Source: Acidobacteriota bacterium (lineage in GTDB: Bacteria; Acidobacteriota; Terriglobia; Acidiferrales; UBA7541). Taken from it: a DNA stretch of 64,000 nt. Shown here in pieces: positions 53,339-60,516 of the stretch. Location: NCBI GenBank assembly GCA_013289665.1, contig JABCZN010000009.1:100736-164735 (forward strand). The letters run 5' to 3'. The number at the start of each line of letters is the position of its first letter. The first letter of the stretch is position 1. The position numbers and the translations under genes are program-made. The notes below the pieces were generated by a model that saw nothing but the letters and a program-made list of their open reading frames with translations, did not search any database and had not been told where the DNA came from.

Positions 53339-54073
53339 TTACTCCTGCCTCAGGTAGGGGCCTACTTCTTCGTCGAACTCTCGTTGCTCGGCCTCCCGCT
53401 TGGCCTCGTGGAAAGCTTCCGGCACTTCGACCCCGCTCAGTCGACAATTCTCAATGCATCGGGCCATCACGTCGGAGAGAAACTCGGATTCGCCGCGGCC
53501 GTTCCACGTGGTCTCCCAGATTTCTTTGAATTGAATCGCTCCACACGGAGAGATGGCGAGCGGTGTCCACGCGGTCTGCACTTTCACCTGGGGTTGAGTA
53601 GGAACGGAGCCAGCGTCGTCCTTCTTCGGGGCTTCAGCCTGAGTGCGTCCGGTTTTTGTCTGAGCTATCACCGGAGAAACTCCAGAGTCACTCTGGAGTG
53701 ACTCTGGAGTTGGTCTGGAGTTTCTCGCCTTCTGCTGTCGCTGCGTGTATTCGTCTAAGCAGTCATTCAACAAGGGGATGCGAACTATTTGCTCGCTCCA
53801 CGCTTGTGGGTCGATTAAGCCCACTCCGGCAAAAACTTCGAGAGTCGCCTGAGTCTTTTTCGTGGAAATGCGCCACTCATCGGCCAACCACGCGATGTCT
53901 GTGTTATCGCGGAGGGTGAACTCGGGAGAAAACTCTTCGCCCTTTCCGCCAACTTCGGCCACGATCTCGAGGAGTTTCACTCCTCGTGCGTACCCTGCCT
54001 CGTCGAGTTTTTTCTCGATCGCGCGGAATTTGGGATCATTTCTGAGGTTACTCGGGTGTCTGAATCGCTGCAT
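53339..54073 (-). CDS. Replication-initiation-like protein (DUF4373/Lin1244-type N-terminus)
   Basis: 244 aa from the ATG at 54073 with GGAGAC upstream. Residues 1-90: RNDPKFRAIEKKLDEAGYARG, then LEIVAEVGGKGEEF, as in the Lin1244/Lin1753 N-terminal domain of phage and plasmid replication proteins. Middle linker is encoded by the 11-nt iteron cluster. C-terminal AISPCGAIQFKEIWETTWNG resembles the matching part of the next gene. Four nt separate it from that gene. Confidence 0.6.
   Translation of the reverse strand: MQRFRHPSNLRNDPKFRAIEKKLDEAGYARGVKLLEIVAEVGGKGEEFSPEFTLRDNTDIAWLADEWRISTKKTQATLEVFAGVGLIDPQAWSEQIVRIPLLNDCLDEYTQRQQKARNSRPTPESLQSDSGVSPVIAQTKTGRTQAEAPKKDDAGSVPTQPQVKVQTAWTPLAISPCGAIQFKEIWETTWNGRGESEFLSDVMARCIENCRLSGVEVPEAFHEAKREAEQREFDEEVGPYLRQE
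53678..53723. repeat. Iteron-like 11-nt repeats inside the replication gene
   Basis: Three direct copies of CTCTGGAGT (or GTCTGGAGT) at 53691, 53702 and 53713, with a period of exactly 11 nt, and one inverted copy AACTCCAGAG at 53678-53687. GAGAAACTCCAGA and TCTGGAGTTTCTC at the two ends form a 13-nt inverted repeat. Location inside a replication gene recalls the lambda ori within gene O. Confidence 0.7.
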
Positions 54074-54102
54074 GTAGTCTCCTATCCGTTCCTTACGAAT
54101 TT

Positions 54103-54378
54103 TCAGGAAGCGCGCCGTTTCGCTTCCCACATCAGATCGCGCACCTGCTTCTGTGCGCCGGCATATTCACTGGCTACGACCTGGCCGCCGTTGTAAAACT
54201 CGCGCACGACGGCGTCGGCTCGCTGCTCTGGGTCATTGAAGGTGAAGGTGGCCGTGCCTCCGGCGAGGTCCACGAGTGCTATCTGGAATCCGCGGACCAG
54301 CAGGAAGGCGGCGACATCAAGGCGGGTCGTGCGACTCTGGGGGAGTTGTGGTGGGAGACTTCGGGGATCTGTCTTCAT
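54103..54378 (-). CDS. DUF5659-like phage protein
   Basis: 91 aa from the ATG at 54378, with GGAAGGAAGGGAAG upstream. TRLDVAAFLLVRGFQIALVD, then ATFTFNDPEQRADAVVREFY, then YAGAQKQVRDLMWE, the pattern of small DUF5659 proteins found in phages and islands. Function unknown. First gene of the replication module. Confidence 0.6.
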   Translation of the reverse strand: MKTDPRSLPPQLPQSRTTRLDVAAFLLVRGFQIALVDLAGGTATFTFNDPEQRADAVVREFYNGGQVVASEYAGAQKQVRDLMWEAKRRAS

Positions 54379-54408
54379 TCTTCCCTTCCTTCCATTCCGT
54401 TTTCCGTG

Positions 54409-54509
54409 TAAATGCAACCTTACTTTTAGGACTGACAAAAAGTGCCCATCCAGCGCCCATCCTGAAGTCAGTCAGTTACAGGTGAGAAAATCCGAAGAAT
54501 GCAACCTTA
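54409..54509. repeat. Control region between packaging and replication genes with direct repeats
   Basis: AATGCAACCTTA occurs exactly twice (54411-54422, 54498-54509). Between them lie the tandem pair GTGCCCATCCA / GCGCCCATCCT (54442-54463) and GTCAGTCAG (54474-54482). Confidence 0.6.
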
Positions 54510-54526
54510 GACGCTCTTTGTTGCCT

Positions 54527-55417
54527 TCACCAACCAATGCGAGGGTACCTTGGCTTCCACGTGCTCACGCGCTTCTCCTGATTCACGAACTCCGGGCCGT
54601 CGAGAAGGATGTAACTGAGGCAGTCGATCAGGTGCCGCTCTTTCTGCTGCGGTTCCTCGGGAGCGTCCTTGTCGGTGACGTTTCCCTTCCACTCTTTGTA
54701 TCGGAGGGATTTGAGCTGGTGGACCAGGATGTCGTTATCTCCGCACCCCTTCCAGATCGTCAGCCGTGGCCATTCTTCGATTGTGTTGCCGACCGTGTAC
54801 TCCTTGGGTTTCAGCGCTTCGTTGATTTTGTCGTAGCCCGACAGGTCGCGATTCTTCTTCGCCGGCTGGAAGTACCTGCCCTCATTCCGGTAGACGTCGA
54901 AGTAACTCAACTCCTCGGTGGCGTTGAACGACCGGCCGGCGACATCCATCAACTCGTAGTAAGGTTTCAGGCCCAGGGGGCTCTCGTCGATTTCCGTGAG
55001 GCTCTTCGCGTAGTCCTTAACGATGAGAGCTTCGCGCTCATGCCGTTCTTGCGGCCACCAGGACCACACCACACCCATCTCGCCCTCTTTGTTCACGGCG
55101 AGCCAGAGAAACGCGTGGGCTGTCCGCGGGTGCGGGTCGCACGCCATCCAGAGCGTTGAAACTTTCGGGTCGATGGGAAATTGGTCCGGAACAACGTGGA
55201 TGGTCTCTTCGAATGTCGGGAAGACTAACTGACCGCTGAGGGCACCATAGTCCAGTTCGTATTCTTGCCTGAATCGCGCCTCGGGCATTCCCTTTCGCGC
55301 TTCGTCGTACCAGCACTTACCTCGCTCGGTGGCCGGATCCTTATCTGCGTCCGCTGAGTAATGAAGCCGGAGCACGTGGAAGCCGAGGCGCGTTGTGCGC
55401 GTGGATATTCCCTTCAT
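54527..55417 (-). CDS. Terminase large subunit, nuclease part
   Basis: 296 aa from the ATG at 55417. RNase H-fold nuclease: STLWMACDPHPRTAHAFLWL with the first acidic ligand, KPYYELMDVAGRSFN, and HLIDCLSYILLDGP with the last Asp. Encoded separately from the ATPase: the ATG overlaps the upstream stop by four bases (ATGA). The residues before LGFHVLRLHYSADADK look like normal terminase sequence, so the original protein was probably one chain. Confidence 0.75.
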   Translation of the reverse strand: MKGISTRTTRLGFHVLRLHYSADADKDPATERGKCWYDEARKGMPEARFRQEYELDYGALSGQLVFPTFEETIHVVPDQFPIDPKVSTLWMACDPHPRTAHAFLWLAVNKEGEMGVVWSWWPQERHEREALIVKDYAKSLTEIDESPLGLKPYYELMDVAGRSFNATEELSYFDVYRNEGRYFQPAKKNRDLSGYDKINEALKPKEYTVGNTIEEWPRLTIWKGCGDNDILVHQLKSLRYKEWKGNVTDKDAPEEPQQKERHLIDCLSYILLDGPEFVNQEKRVSTWKPRYPRIGW

Positions 55418-56127
55418 CGAACGCGGTCCTCCACCAATTCCTGAAAGAAGCCCGGAGAAGCAGATGACACGATATTGAGTCGACCGCCACCAACCAGCAT
55501 GGGCTTCGCGGCGCCCACGAGGGACGCAAGATCATTTTGAAAGCCGCCCTCATCGACAAACAGTCCCGAGCCCACGTGCTGGCGAATGATGTCGGGGCCC
55601 TGGGCAATGCCCCACAATTCGCTGTACGGCAACGAGTCGGGCTCACCGGGCAGCCTGAATTTGACGTGGCAGAAACTGTATTCCGCGGGATAGGCCTCCC
55701 GGAGAAACGCCGGCTGATTCGACCACACTGTGTAGCAGCGCTGGATCAGGCGGTCGGAGTCTTCTTCCTTTTTGCTGCTCAGAAAACTCAGGCGATTCAC
55801 GCCGAACTGCGCGTCCCAGAGGTACAGGCTGCAGAGCACCCACGAGCACATCATCTGGCGCGATTTCTCGATGATGTTCATCTTGCTGGCGAGCCAGAAG
55901 CGCACCAACTCCCGGATGTACTCCTTATCGGGGAACGGCTTCGCTGCTATCGAGGGGTCGTGTTCGTCGCGGGTCTTTGCGTACCGGAATAGCCAGTATT
56001 CGGCATCTCGCGCGCAGCGGCGCCGCTCCCTCTCTTCGAGGGCGGCTTTCAGTTCAACTCTTTGCCCCCGGCTGAGGTGGCTCAAGGAGGCTGGAAATTG
56101 TTTGGTCGAGTTCATCGTCGCTGACAT
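55414..56127 (-). CDS. Terminase large subunit, ATPase part
   Basis: 237 aa from the ATG at 56127 (a second ATG at 56115 is possible). DNA-packaging ATPase: deviant Walker A NIIEKSRQMMCSWVLCSLY, Walker B SGLFVDEGGFQND, coupling motif LNIVSSASPGFF. About half the length of a normal TerL. It ends at TGA overlapping the nuclease ORF. Overlaps the small terminase gene by 74 nt. Confidence 0.75.
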   Translation of the reverse strand: MSATMNSTKQFPASLSHLSRGQRVELKAALEERERRRCARDAEYWLFRYAKTRDEHDPSIAAKPFPDKEYIRELVRFWLASKMNIIEKSRQMMCSWVLCSLYLWDAQFGVNRLSFLSSKKEEDSDRLIQRCYTVWSNQPAFLREAYPAEYSFCHVKFRLPGEPDSLPYSELWGIAQGPDIIRQHVGSGLFVDEGGFQNDLASLVGAAKPMLVGGGRLNIVSSASPGFFQELVEDRVR

Positions 56128-56533
56128 GGTTAAAATCGAGGGAAAGACCCCCGCTTAGCTGCACTTTCTGTGCTGTGTATGCACCCATCAGGCGTGCCCA
56201 GACCTCGATCGCCCGGATTCGGATGTCAAGGGCCTCAACTTCCCTTGTATCGAGCACAATCCCGGCATTCGCAAAAAACTTCGTCTCCCTCGCTTCCAGG
56301 AGGGGGCGTAGGCATTTGTCTGCCACATGCTCGATCGTGAGTCCGAGCCTCTCAAGGACTTCTGGGGCGCGTTCACTGACACTCTTAAGGGCTCGGTGTG
56401 CTGTCTTCCGATCGTAATAGCCAGCCTTCTCACCCGCCTCTGCCACCGAGTCTGACGTGGGCAATGCCTCAACGAGCCTCTTCTGTTTGAGCGTGAGCTT
56501 CTCGCCCTTCGCCGAGTTATTTTTCTTCGCCAT
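56054..56533 (-). CDS. Terminase small subunit-like protein
   Basis: 159 aa from the ATG at 56533. Helix-turn-helix EALPTSDSVAEAGEKAGYYD and KTAHRALKSVSERAPEVLER, as in small terminases that recognise pac/cos DNA. Then a helical region with RIRAIEVWARLMGAY. It sits directly before the large terminase. Starts inside the preceding gene (17-nt overlap). Confidence 0.65.
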   Translation of the reverse strand: MAKKNNSAKGEKLTLKQKRLVEALPTSDSVAEAGEKAGYYDRKTAHRALKSVSERAPEVLERLGLTIEHVADKCLRPLLEARETKFFANAGIVLDTREVEALDIRIRAIEVWARLMGAYTAQKVQLSGGLSLDFNHVSDDELDQTISSLLEPPQPGAKS

Positions 56534-56948
56534 TCTGGTCTTCTCCGTCGGTCGGCGTCGGGTCGACACCCTCCAGCGCCTTCGATATCGCCTCACTGCT
56601 GCGGGGATTGTCTGCCGCTCTAAGGAAGGCCTCATCCAACTTGCTGCGAAATTCCTCGATCGACTCGTCATTGGATTGGCGGGCCGATGTCCTGCGCAGT
56701 TCTTCACATTCCGCGATCAGGTCCTCTAACCGCTCGTCTGCGAATTCCCACCCATCATGGCTCATCACCTCGATGGCCTTGTAGAATTTGCCGAGCAAGT
56801 CCTCCTGCAGGGCAAATGTAGCCTTCTCTTCTATCGGCGCGCTCTCCGGCACCGAGGCCCTTGCACTCCGAAGCACTTCGCGCACATTACGGGCTGCCTG
56901 TGGCAGCAAGAACAAAAGCAAATTCCACGACCGCTGCTGGTTATCCAC
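56517..56948 (-). CDS. Hypothetical protein before the terminase
   Basis: 143 aa, ATG at 56948. Helical and acidic (FADERLEDLIAECEELRRTS; EFRSKLDEAFLRAADNPRSS), Asp/Glu-rich tail. Family not recognised. In the row XRE - small ORF - this gene - TerS - TerL, with very short gaps. Confidence 0.55.
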   Translation of the reverse strand: MDNQQRSWNLLLFLLPQAARNVREVLRSARASVPESAPIEEKATFALQEDLLGKFYKAIEVMSHDGWEFADERLEDLIAECEELRRTSARQSNDESIEEFRSKLDEAFLRAADNPRSSEAISKALEGVDPTPTDGEDQNGEEK

Positions 56949-56970
56949 GCCTCAAGCTCCTTCGGTTTAT

Positions 56971-57087
56971 CTAATTGTTTAGATTCGAACCGCGTCCGGC
57001 TGGACGGGTCTCACCCACAGCGGTACGGTTGGCCGCTCGACGCTCCTGCGCTTCTTCTTTGCGAATTGCATCCAAAAGCTTTCCCAT
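56971..57087 (-). CDS. 38-aa small ORF between XRE gene and packaging genes
   Basis: ATG at 57087 with GGAGG six bases upstream. Basic/charged peptide MGKLLDAIRKEEAQERRAAN and further. 10 nt after the XRE gene, 22 nt before the next gene. Good spacing and RBS; unknown function. Confidence 0.45.
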   Translation of the reverse strand: MGKLLDAIRKEEAQERRAANRTAVGETRPAGRGSNLNN

Positions 57088-57097
57088 CTCCATCCTC

Positions 57098-57340
57098 CTA
57101 CGCCATTGCCACCGGCGAATCTTCTAAAGGTTTAGACAACCGCGGCTTCGGCCGCTCGAAGAGCCACCGCTCGTCGAATCGCAGGAAACGCGCAATTCGC
57201 GCCCGCTCCTCAGGGGTGAACTCTCCGATTCCTCTCCCACACCGGCTCAAGCGCGACTCGCTAATTCCCACTGAGGAGGCAAGCTGATGCTGCGTCAGGC
57301 CGCGAATGAAAGTCGCATACCGGACGTTTGGGTATTTCAC
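57098..57340 (-). CDS. XRE-family HTH regulator
   Basis: 80 aa from the GTG at 57340 with AGGAGG five bases upstream. Compact helix-turn-helix: FIRGLTQHQLASSVGISESRLSRCGRGIGEFTPEE. Likely the element's repressor or late-gene switch. First gene after a terminator, so it heads the packaging operon. Confidence 0.8.
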   Translation of the reverse strand: MKYPNVRYATFIRGLTQHQLASSVGISESRLSRCGRGIGEFTPEERARIARFLRFDERWLFERPKPRLSKPLEDSPVAMA

Positions 57341-57379
57341 ATCAGCCTCCTGTTTTTGCAATTTCTTGCACGCGAACTC

Positions 57380-57418
57380 AAAACAAAAACGCCGTCCGGT
57401 TTTGGTGCCAGACGGCGT
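57380..57418 (-). terminator. Intrinsic terminator before the XRE operon
   Basis: On the minus strand ACGCCGTC...GACGGCGT (57418-57411 with 57396-57389), then TTTTGTTTTG. Ends the zinc-finger-like gene transcript. Confidence 0.8.
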
Positions 57419-57533
57419 CAGGGTCACTCACCTCGTTGGTGGGATGACCTGGGAAAGTTTGGAACTGGAGAAGCCTTTTAAGGCTCTCTCATCTATTCGC
57501 AGCGTTACTAAAAAATCGTCCCTCGGGCCGCTC

Positions 57534-58442
57534 TCAAATACTGTTAACCCTCTGACCTTTAAGACTTTGTCGCTTTCTTGGAATGACTACGGTTACGAAA
57601 TCACCCCTGTCACGAAACTCCCGAGGTGGTTTCAGACGTCGAAACCATTCGGCAACGACGTTTCGGTGATCTACCCGCAAGTGGTCCGCGGCGTCCTCGA
57701 TGACCTCCATTGAGTCGCCGCACAGCTTGCAGGTCAGGGTGATCGACGGGCGTTCGTGCGATTGAACAGAATTATTTCCAATGTGCGTGGCGATCCAAGA
57801 CGCTGAGGGCGTCTTATCGGGCGACGTGAAATACTCCCCGATCATTTTACTCAGTTCGTCCTCGGCAAATCGCCGCCGGTTAGATTCCTCATCCCCGAAC
57901 TCAAGCCCATGTACGCGAATTCTTTGGACGTCAACGCCTTCAAAATTTCCGCCACGAGCGTCGAACTCGCCGGCGTCGAACGAATCCTCATAAGTTCTTA
58001 CGTCCGAATCGGATGAATGACCATCGGACTCGCCGCTAGATCCACGCCCGGAGTCTTCTGCCATCTCTTGGAGGCCCCCCATAATATCGATCTTTGCGGA
58101 GTCGTACCCCCCGCTGTTTACTTCAGCCCGAGACTTTCCGTGGGCATCTCCGATGTTCAAAGTGTCTCGAATTGCCTTATCGCGTGCTTGAAGCTCGCGT
58201 CGCCTAGCCTGTCGCTCTGCTGGCGTCATCGGTTCCTTATAGACTGAAGGCCGCCCCGGTTTCCTGACCTTGGCTGTGAGGCCAAGGATATTCCCATTAG
58301 CCTTGATGTCTTCCAGTAGACGTTGTTCCTGCGCTTGGATCTCATGCATCGGAACGAGGGGTTTCTGAATAACCCTTGGCCCGTTTAGGCCAAGTGGCTT
58401 TTTGGGGGGTGCTGGCCGCTGATACGGTCCTACGTGCCTCAT
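57534..58442 (-). CDS. Hypothetical protein with C-terminal C2H2-like zinc finger
   Basis: 302 aa from the ATG at 58442, with TGGAGA upstream. N-terminal Pro-rich part, a basic helix PMTPAERQARRRELQARDKA (near 75), a Ser/Asp/Gly-rich middle, and near 245-270 TCKLCGDSMEVIEDAADHL with RVDH: Cys-x2-Cys and two His fit a zinc finger. DNA or RNA binding is likely. Divergent from the HTH gene at 58580, sharing an operator. Confidence 0.55.
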   Translation of the reverse strand: MRHVGPYQRPAPPKKPLGLNGPRVIQKPLVPMHEIQAQEQRLLEDIKANGNILGLTAKVRKPGRPSVYKEPMTPAERQARRRELQARDKAIRDTLNIGDAHGKSRAEVNSGGYDSAKIDIMGGLQEMAEDSGRGSSGESDGHSSDSDVRTYEDSFDAGEFDARGGNFEGVDVQRIRVHGLEFGDEESNRRRFAEDELSKMIGEYFTSPDKTPSASWIATHIGNNSVQSHERPSITLTCKLCGDSMEVIEDAADHLRVDHRNVVAEWFRRLKPPREFRDRGDFVTVVIPRKRQSLKGQRVNSI

Positions 58443-58510
58443 GCATTCTCCAGTTCGCCCACGCACTTTCCCGGCGCGCAGACTGCTACCCAAATCTCTA
58501 ACACACTCTT

Positions 58511-58571
58511 TGCCAAGTATAAAGAAAAAAGCGAGAAAATACTTGACAGGTGTCAAGTATACTGCTATTTT
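58511..58571. promoter_or_regulatory. Operator and promoter between divergent element genes
   Basis: ATACTTGACA-GG-TGTCAAGTAT (58539-58560) is a perfect 10-bp inverted repeat. The -35 TTGACA (58543-58548) lies in its left arm, and TATTTT (58566-58571) is 17 nt on. A third half-site TGCCAAGTAT is at 58511-58520. Expected +1 is at or next to the ATG (58580), suggesting a leaderless transcript. The binding protein is probably the HTH gene product or the XRE protein. Confidence 0.75.
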
Positions 58572-58579
58572 CGCGCGCG

Positions 58580-58813
58580 ATGAGTTCCAAACTGCTCAGC
58601 ACCGTTGAAGTCGCCGAAGAGGTTGGGGTCCCGCGGGCGACCCTCCAGTACTGGATCAAAGAGGGGAAGCTTTCCGCCCCGAAGACCAAACTTCGCAACG
58701 GTGTAGCGGTGAGGCTGTGGGCTGCGGGTGATGTGGAGAAGGCCCGGAAGTTGAAGGGCGCACTCAAACGCGGCCCGGAACCGAAGAAGGGCAAAAAGTC
58801 TAAAGGTTTATAA
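58580..58813 (+). CDS. MerR/excisionase-like HTH protein
   Basis: 77 aa from the ATG at 58580 (MSSKLLSTVEVAEEVGVPRA). The HTH with LQYWIKEGKLSAP and a wing RLWAAGDVEKARKLK is typical of MerR-like DNA-binding/excisionase proteins; the C-terminus is Lys-rich. First gene to the right of the operator and probably autoregulated. Confidence 0.75.
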   Translation: MSSKLLSTVEVAEEVGVPRATLQYWIKEGKLSAPKTKLRNGVAVRLWAAGDVEKARKLKGALKRGPEPKKGKKSKGL

Positions 58814-58876
58814 AAAACGGGCCGCCGCGCAGTGTCACCTGCCCGGCAGCCCTAATCACCAAGGAGGTCTAGCTCC

Positions 58877-59029
58877 ATGGCAATTCAGCAGAAAGTATCA
58901 CACGCTGCAGTACACCCCGCAAAGCACTTCGTCAGCGGTTTGTCGTATGCTCCGCTCCATCTTCACCGCATTCAACGATTTTCGGCCTCCGTCCCGGATG
59001 GCCTTACCCCTCCCATGATTGGAGACTGA
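58877..59029 (+). CDS. 50-aa small ORF coupled to the next gene
   Basis: ATG at 58877 behind AAGGAGGT with ideal spacing. 50 residues, His/Ala-rich N-terminus (MAIQQKVSHAAVHPAKHF). Its TGA overlaps the ATG of the following gene (TGATG). Could be a small protein or a translation-coupling leader. Confidence 0.5.
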   Translation: MAIQQKVSHAAVHPAKHFVSGLSYAPLHLHRIQRFSASVPDGLTPPMIGD

Positions 59030-59574
59030 TGCCGAAACACGGGCGGCGTCCCTCAGCGCCTTTGCTCGTGTCCGCCGCAAACGCCCGGCACGCGGCGCCG
59101 ATGATGGCAAAGCCTGGCGAGATACACAAAATCCGACAAAAGGACACCAGCCCGTCTATGAATACGAAAGCTAAATTGACGTTCGAAATTGCTCCAAATC
59201 CGTTCCTCGATGGCAATCAACTGAAGGAACTTCTCGAAGCAAACCGGTCGGGAATGGATTTCCTCTCGTTCGCGCTTCGCGATAACCCGGTCGACGGCAA
59301 CGAGATCGACGGCACCATTCTCGCTATTACCAGTCGTGTGCAGGGGATAGGAAGCGATCTCCAAGAATTCTTCGGCAACCGTCCCGTAGTGCTGAACCCG
59401 AATCACCCACAATTCGAGGCCATCTGCCGCGCCGTCCATGCCGCAGCCAAGGCAGGGGAATCAGACTCATCAGCCTGCGAGAGCAAGACGCGGGTGGCGA
59501 AAGCTGCCCCGCTTCTTCTGGTTCCCCGGCCACCGGCTCAAGGGAGCGAGCACTCAGCCGCACCGGTGGCGTAA
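59029..59574 (+). CDS. Hypothetical protein of the element
   Basis: 181 aa from the coupled ATG at 59029; an internal ATG at 59158 (MNTKAKLTFEIAPNPFLDGN) may be the true start. Core ELLEANRSGMDFLSFALRDN and FFGNRPVVLNPNHPQFEAI. Not recognised. Lies before the integrase. Confidence 0.5.
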   Translation: MPKHGRRPSAPLLVSAANARHAAPMMAKPGEIHKIRQKDTSPSMNTKAKLTFEIAPNPFLDGNQLKELLEANRSGMDFLSFALRDNPVDGNEIDGTILAITSRVQGIGSDLQEFFGNRPVVLNPNHPQFEAICRAVHAAAKAGESDSSACESKTRVAKAAPLLLVPRPPAQGSEHSAAPVA

Positions 59575-59643
59575 GGCCAAAACCCGGGAACTCCCCGGGT
59601 CGCGCCGTGATGCGGCGCCCGATGATGGCCAAAGGAGAATCCG

Positions 59644-60291
59644 ATGCAATCCACCGCCACTGTGATCGAACTGCCCGGGCGAGTTTTGAAACCGCGTGCT
59701 CGCCAGGTCCGCACGCGCATCTCGTACATGGACAATGCCCAGCTCGAGAAGTTCCTCCGGGCCGCGAAAGAGCACGGCCCGCGGGAGCACGCCATGTTTC
59801 TCTTTGCCGTCGCGCACGGAGCGCGGGCAAGCGAAATCTGCAATCTCCGAATCTCTGACGTGAATTTCCGCACGGAACAGGTGCACATTGCGCGGCTCAA
59901 GGGCTCGCTGGATTCGACGCAGACGCTACTCCGCGTGAAGGGTTCCAGTTTGTTCAACGAGCCGGCCGCTCTCAAGGGATGGTTGGATGTGCGGAAACCC
60001 GATGCGGACGAGTACGTTTTCAATTCGCAAAAATCCACTCGGCTCAACCGTGTCACCGTGTTCAAATTGTTCCGCGAGATCGCCCGGGCCGCTGGATTGC
60101 CAGGAAGCCTACAGCATCCCCACACGCTCAAGCACACAGCGGCCATGCTGATGGTCCACGCCGGCGCCAACGCCTTCCTCATCCGTCAACACCTGGGACA
60201 CCGCTCGTTCGATTCAACCCTAAAGTATGTGAACCCTTCGGACTCTGACGCCTCGGCTGCCTCGGCTAGGGCAATCAGTCAGGTGTTTTAG
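59644..60291 (+). CDS. Compact tyrosine recombinase
   Basis: 215 aa, ATG at 59644, essentially the catalytic domain. ArgI in FAVAHGARASEICNLRI, Lys in ARLKGS, HTLKH (His-x-x-Lys where most have His-x-x-Arg), HLGHRS, and Tyr in DSTLKYVN. No N-terminal arm/core-binding domain of normal length. Could excise or integrate the element; works at the opposite end from the serine recombinase. Confidence 0.85.
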   Translation: MQSTATVIELPGRVLKPRARQVRTRISYMDNAQLEKFLRAAKEHGPREHAMFLFAVAHGARASEICNLRISDVNFRTEQVHIARLKGSLDSTQTLLRVKGSSLFNEPAALKGWLDVRKPDADEYVFNSQKSTRLNRVTVFKLFREIARAAGLPGSLQHPHTLKHTAAMLMVHAGANAFLIRQHLGHRSFDSTLKYVNPSDSDASAASARAISQVF

Positions 60292-60421
60292 CGGATTATC
60301 GCCAGCACGGCGGTCTATGCCGTGCCTACGGATGAGACAGCGGGAAAGGCTACGCTGCACGTTTTGGCGTCCACGTTCTAGAAGATCATGTATCTTGTCG
60401 AGGGTCGCAATTGGCACCCCC

Positions 60422-60443
60422 CGTGCCCATCGCGTGCCCATCG
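60422..60443. repeat. Tandem 11-nt repeat downstream of the tyrosine recombinase
   Basis: CGTGCCCATCG twice in direct succession. Similar to the pair at 54442-54463. Possible recombinase binding sites. Confidence 0.6.
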
Positions 60444-60516
60444 TCATTGACAGACCAGCACCAGTTCATGGAGTCTTTAGGCATTACTCGCAACTGACTG
60501 GCGAGGTTTTGCCACA

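Larger units (their letters stand above)
50459..60450. mobile_element. Integrated satellite-like element at tRNA-Phe (right end unresolved)
   Basis: The host repeat families stop and codon/base use changes at the tRNA. Contents: serine recombinase, two replication-type genes, DUF5659 protein, split large terminase, small terminase, XRE regulator, zinc-finger-like protein, divergent HTH protein, small coupled ORFs and a tyrosine recombinase. No portal, capsid, tail or lysis gene. I found no second copy of the tRNA 3' end inside the window; 60450 is only the end of the integrase region. Confidence 0.7.

Noticed and set aside
60292..60516. attR copy of the tRNA-Phe 3' end just after the tyrosine recombinase
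   Set aside because: No stretch here matches the tRNA T-arm/acceptor sequence by eye, so the right boundary is left open.
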